Shown here piece after piece: positions 63,384 through 64,000 of a stretch of 64,000 bases of DNA. Location of the stretch: contig CANLXN010000013.1 of NCBI GenBank assembly GCA_947495135.1, positions 1-64,000 of the forward strand. Reading direction: 5' to 3'. A program made the position numbers and the translations under genes. The notes under the pieces were generated by a model that saw only the letters and a list, made by a program, of their open reading frames with translations, was not told the origin of the DNA and searched no databases. Position 1 is the stretch's first letter. Each line of letters begins with the position of its first letter. The DNA comes from an uncultured Flavobacteriaceae bacterium. GTDB taxonomy: Bacteria > Bacteroidota > Bacteroidia > Flavobacteriales > Flavobacteriaceae.

Positions 63384-63596
63384 GGGTGTGACACGTAATT
63401 TCTTGTGGAAAAGTAAGGATTTTTTTACAATCAAAAATTTATAATCGGATGAAATACACGGTTCTTATCTATTTTCAGAAACTTTTAACAAAAGCCTCCA
63501 TATCAATAAATTAATTAACAAAATTATGGCATTTTTGTGTCAATAATTTAATTCATTTGTGGCAGCAAACATTAACAAACCTAAAAACAAAGTAAA

Positions 63597-64000
63597 ATGA
63601 AAAGATTAATTGCACTAACACTTTTGAGCGGAACCGTACTAGTTTCTTGTGTCTCAAAAAAGAAGTACGTTGAATTGGAAAGCCAATACAACGATACCAA
63701 ATCCACCCTTTCTAAAACCCAATTAGAGAAGGAAGAAATTGAAGCTAAATACGCTAAAATTGAAGAACGTGTTGCAGACTATAACTCAAAGATTAGCTCA
63801 TTAACCGATGCTAATATTTCTTTAGAGAAAACGAGCTTGCGTAATTACGACGGTGTTGTAATGTCTAAGGAAGACAAAGAACAAATGGCACAAGCCCTTG
63901 CAAATGTTAATCAGAGTGAATTAGCCAATGCGCGGACTTTACAAGATTCGATGAACTTGATCGTCTCTTACAACCTGAAGAAAAATTTAGATAATTCGCT
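63597..64000 (+). CDS. OmpA-family lipoprotein, N-terminal part (3' end outside window)
   Basis: ATG at 63597; 134 full codons are visible before the window ends. The signal is a lipoprotein type with TVLVSC (Cys18) and the residue after it VSKKKYVELESQYND. Residues ~22-100 are a heptad-rich coiled coil (KTQLEKEEIEAKYAKIEERV), then NYDGVVMSKEDKEQMAQALANVNQSELANARTLQDSM. This layout is that of the peptidoglycan-linked OmpA-family proteins of Flavobacteriaceae, in which an OmpA C-terminal domain follows beyond the visible part. The domain itself is inferred. Confidence 0.85.
   Translation, partial: MKRLIALTLLSGTVLVSCVSKKKYVELESQYNDTKSTLSKTQLEKEEIEAKYAKIEERVADYNSKISSLTDANISLEKTSLRNYDGVVMSKEDKEQMAQALANVNQSELANARTLQDSMNLIVSYNLKKNLDNS

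Noticed and set aside
63534-63559. TTTG and TTCATTTG as promoter of the OmpA-family gene
   Set aside because: Spacing of 14 bases is short and the -7 element has one mismatch; not convincing.

Overview
The window looks like a chromosomal segment of a marine, gliding-type member of the Flavobacteriaceae (Bacteroidota). The DNA is AT-rich. Many lipoproteins carry short Bacteroidota-type lipoboxes. Several proteins end in type IX secretion (T9SS) sorting domains, both the type B 'gliding motility' form and the type A form. There are PorP/SprF-family proteins, a FAS1 lipoprotein, DUF5916 and DUF1800/DUF1501 proteins, and AT-rich promoters with TAnnTTTG-like -7 elements. No rRNA, tRNA, CRISPR array, insertion sequence or phage gene was seen.

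Layout. 1-12.0 kb: T9SS surface-adhesin locus (tail of a repeat-rich SPOR-like protein, a 3224-residue SprB-repeat adhesin, a PorP/SprF partner). 12.2-26.0 kb: lipoproteins, a serine-hydrolase/TPR lipoprotein, a membrane-spanning one-component regulator with inverted topology, a patatin with a transmembrane hairpin, a LytS/LytTR pair, a DUF5916 outer-membrane protein, a DJ-1-like protein, a membrane AraC regulator and an astacin-like protease. 26.0-30.0 kb: a 32-codon gene with its own terminator, then a DUF1800/DUF1501 pair. 30.0-40.5 kb: a second TM-hairpin patatin, M28 peptidase, EamA exporter and two helicases. 40.5-43.4 kb: a second 32-codon gene with the same C-terminal nonapeptide, then DoxX and an overlapping YHYH-MORN-SCO operon. 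43.5-46.6 kb: a two-gene operon joining a caspase-fold (CHAT/C25-like) protein to a long helical protein with a C-terminal HELTH zincin motif. 46.8-54.1 kb: RlmF, an Asp-box T9SS protein with a small membrane partner, ExbD, M19 dipeptidase, DUF1456 and a DEAD-box helicase. 54.3-64.0 kb: two adjacent solute-binding-domain sensors that look like the halves of one hybrid histidine kinase, RluE, an OmpR-type two-component system with a coiled-coil secreted protein, and small envelope genes ending in the start of an OmpA-family lipoprotein.

Three things deserve attention first. (i) The twin 32-residue peptide genes (26561-26659 and 40673-40771) end in identical KASSYAIHR; all nucleotide differences in that stretch are synonymous, and both have dedicated terminators with a shared stem core. 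(ii) The caspase-fold/zincin pair (43521-46590) has the look of a protease-controlled effector. (iii) In the sensor pair (54278-57536) one partner keeps the kinase and the other has a dead phosphoacceptor site plus a receiver.

Several gene starts were moved from the longest frame to an internal ATG (or TTG/GTG) that places a signal peptide, lipobox or stop-start junction sensibly. This is noted in each entry.
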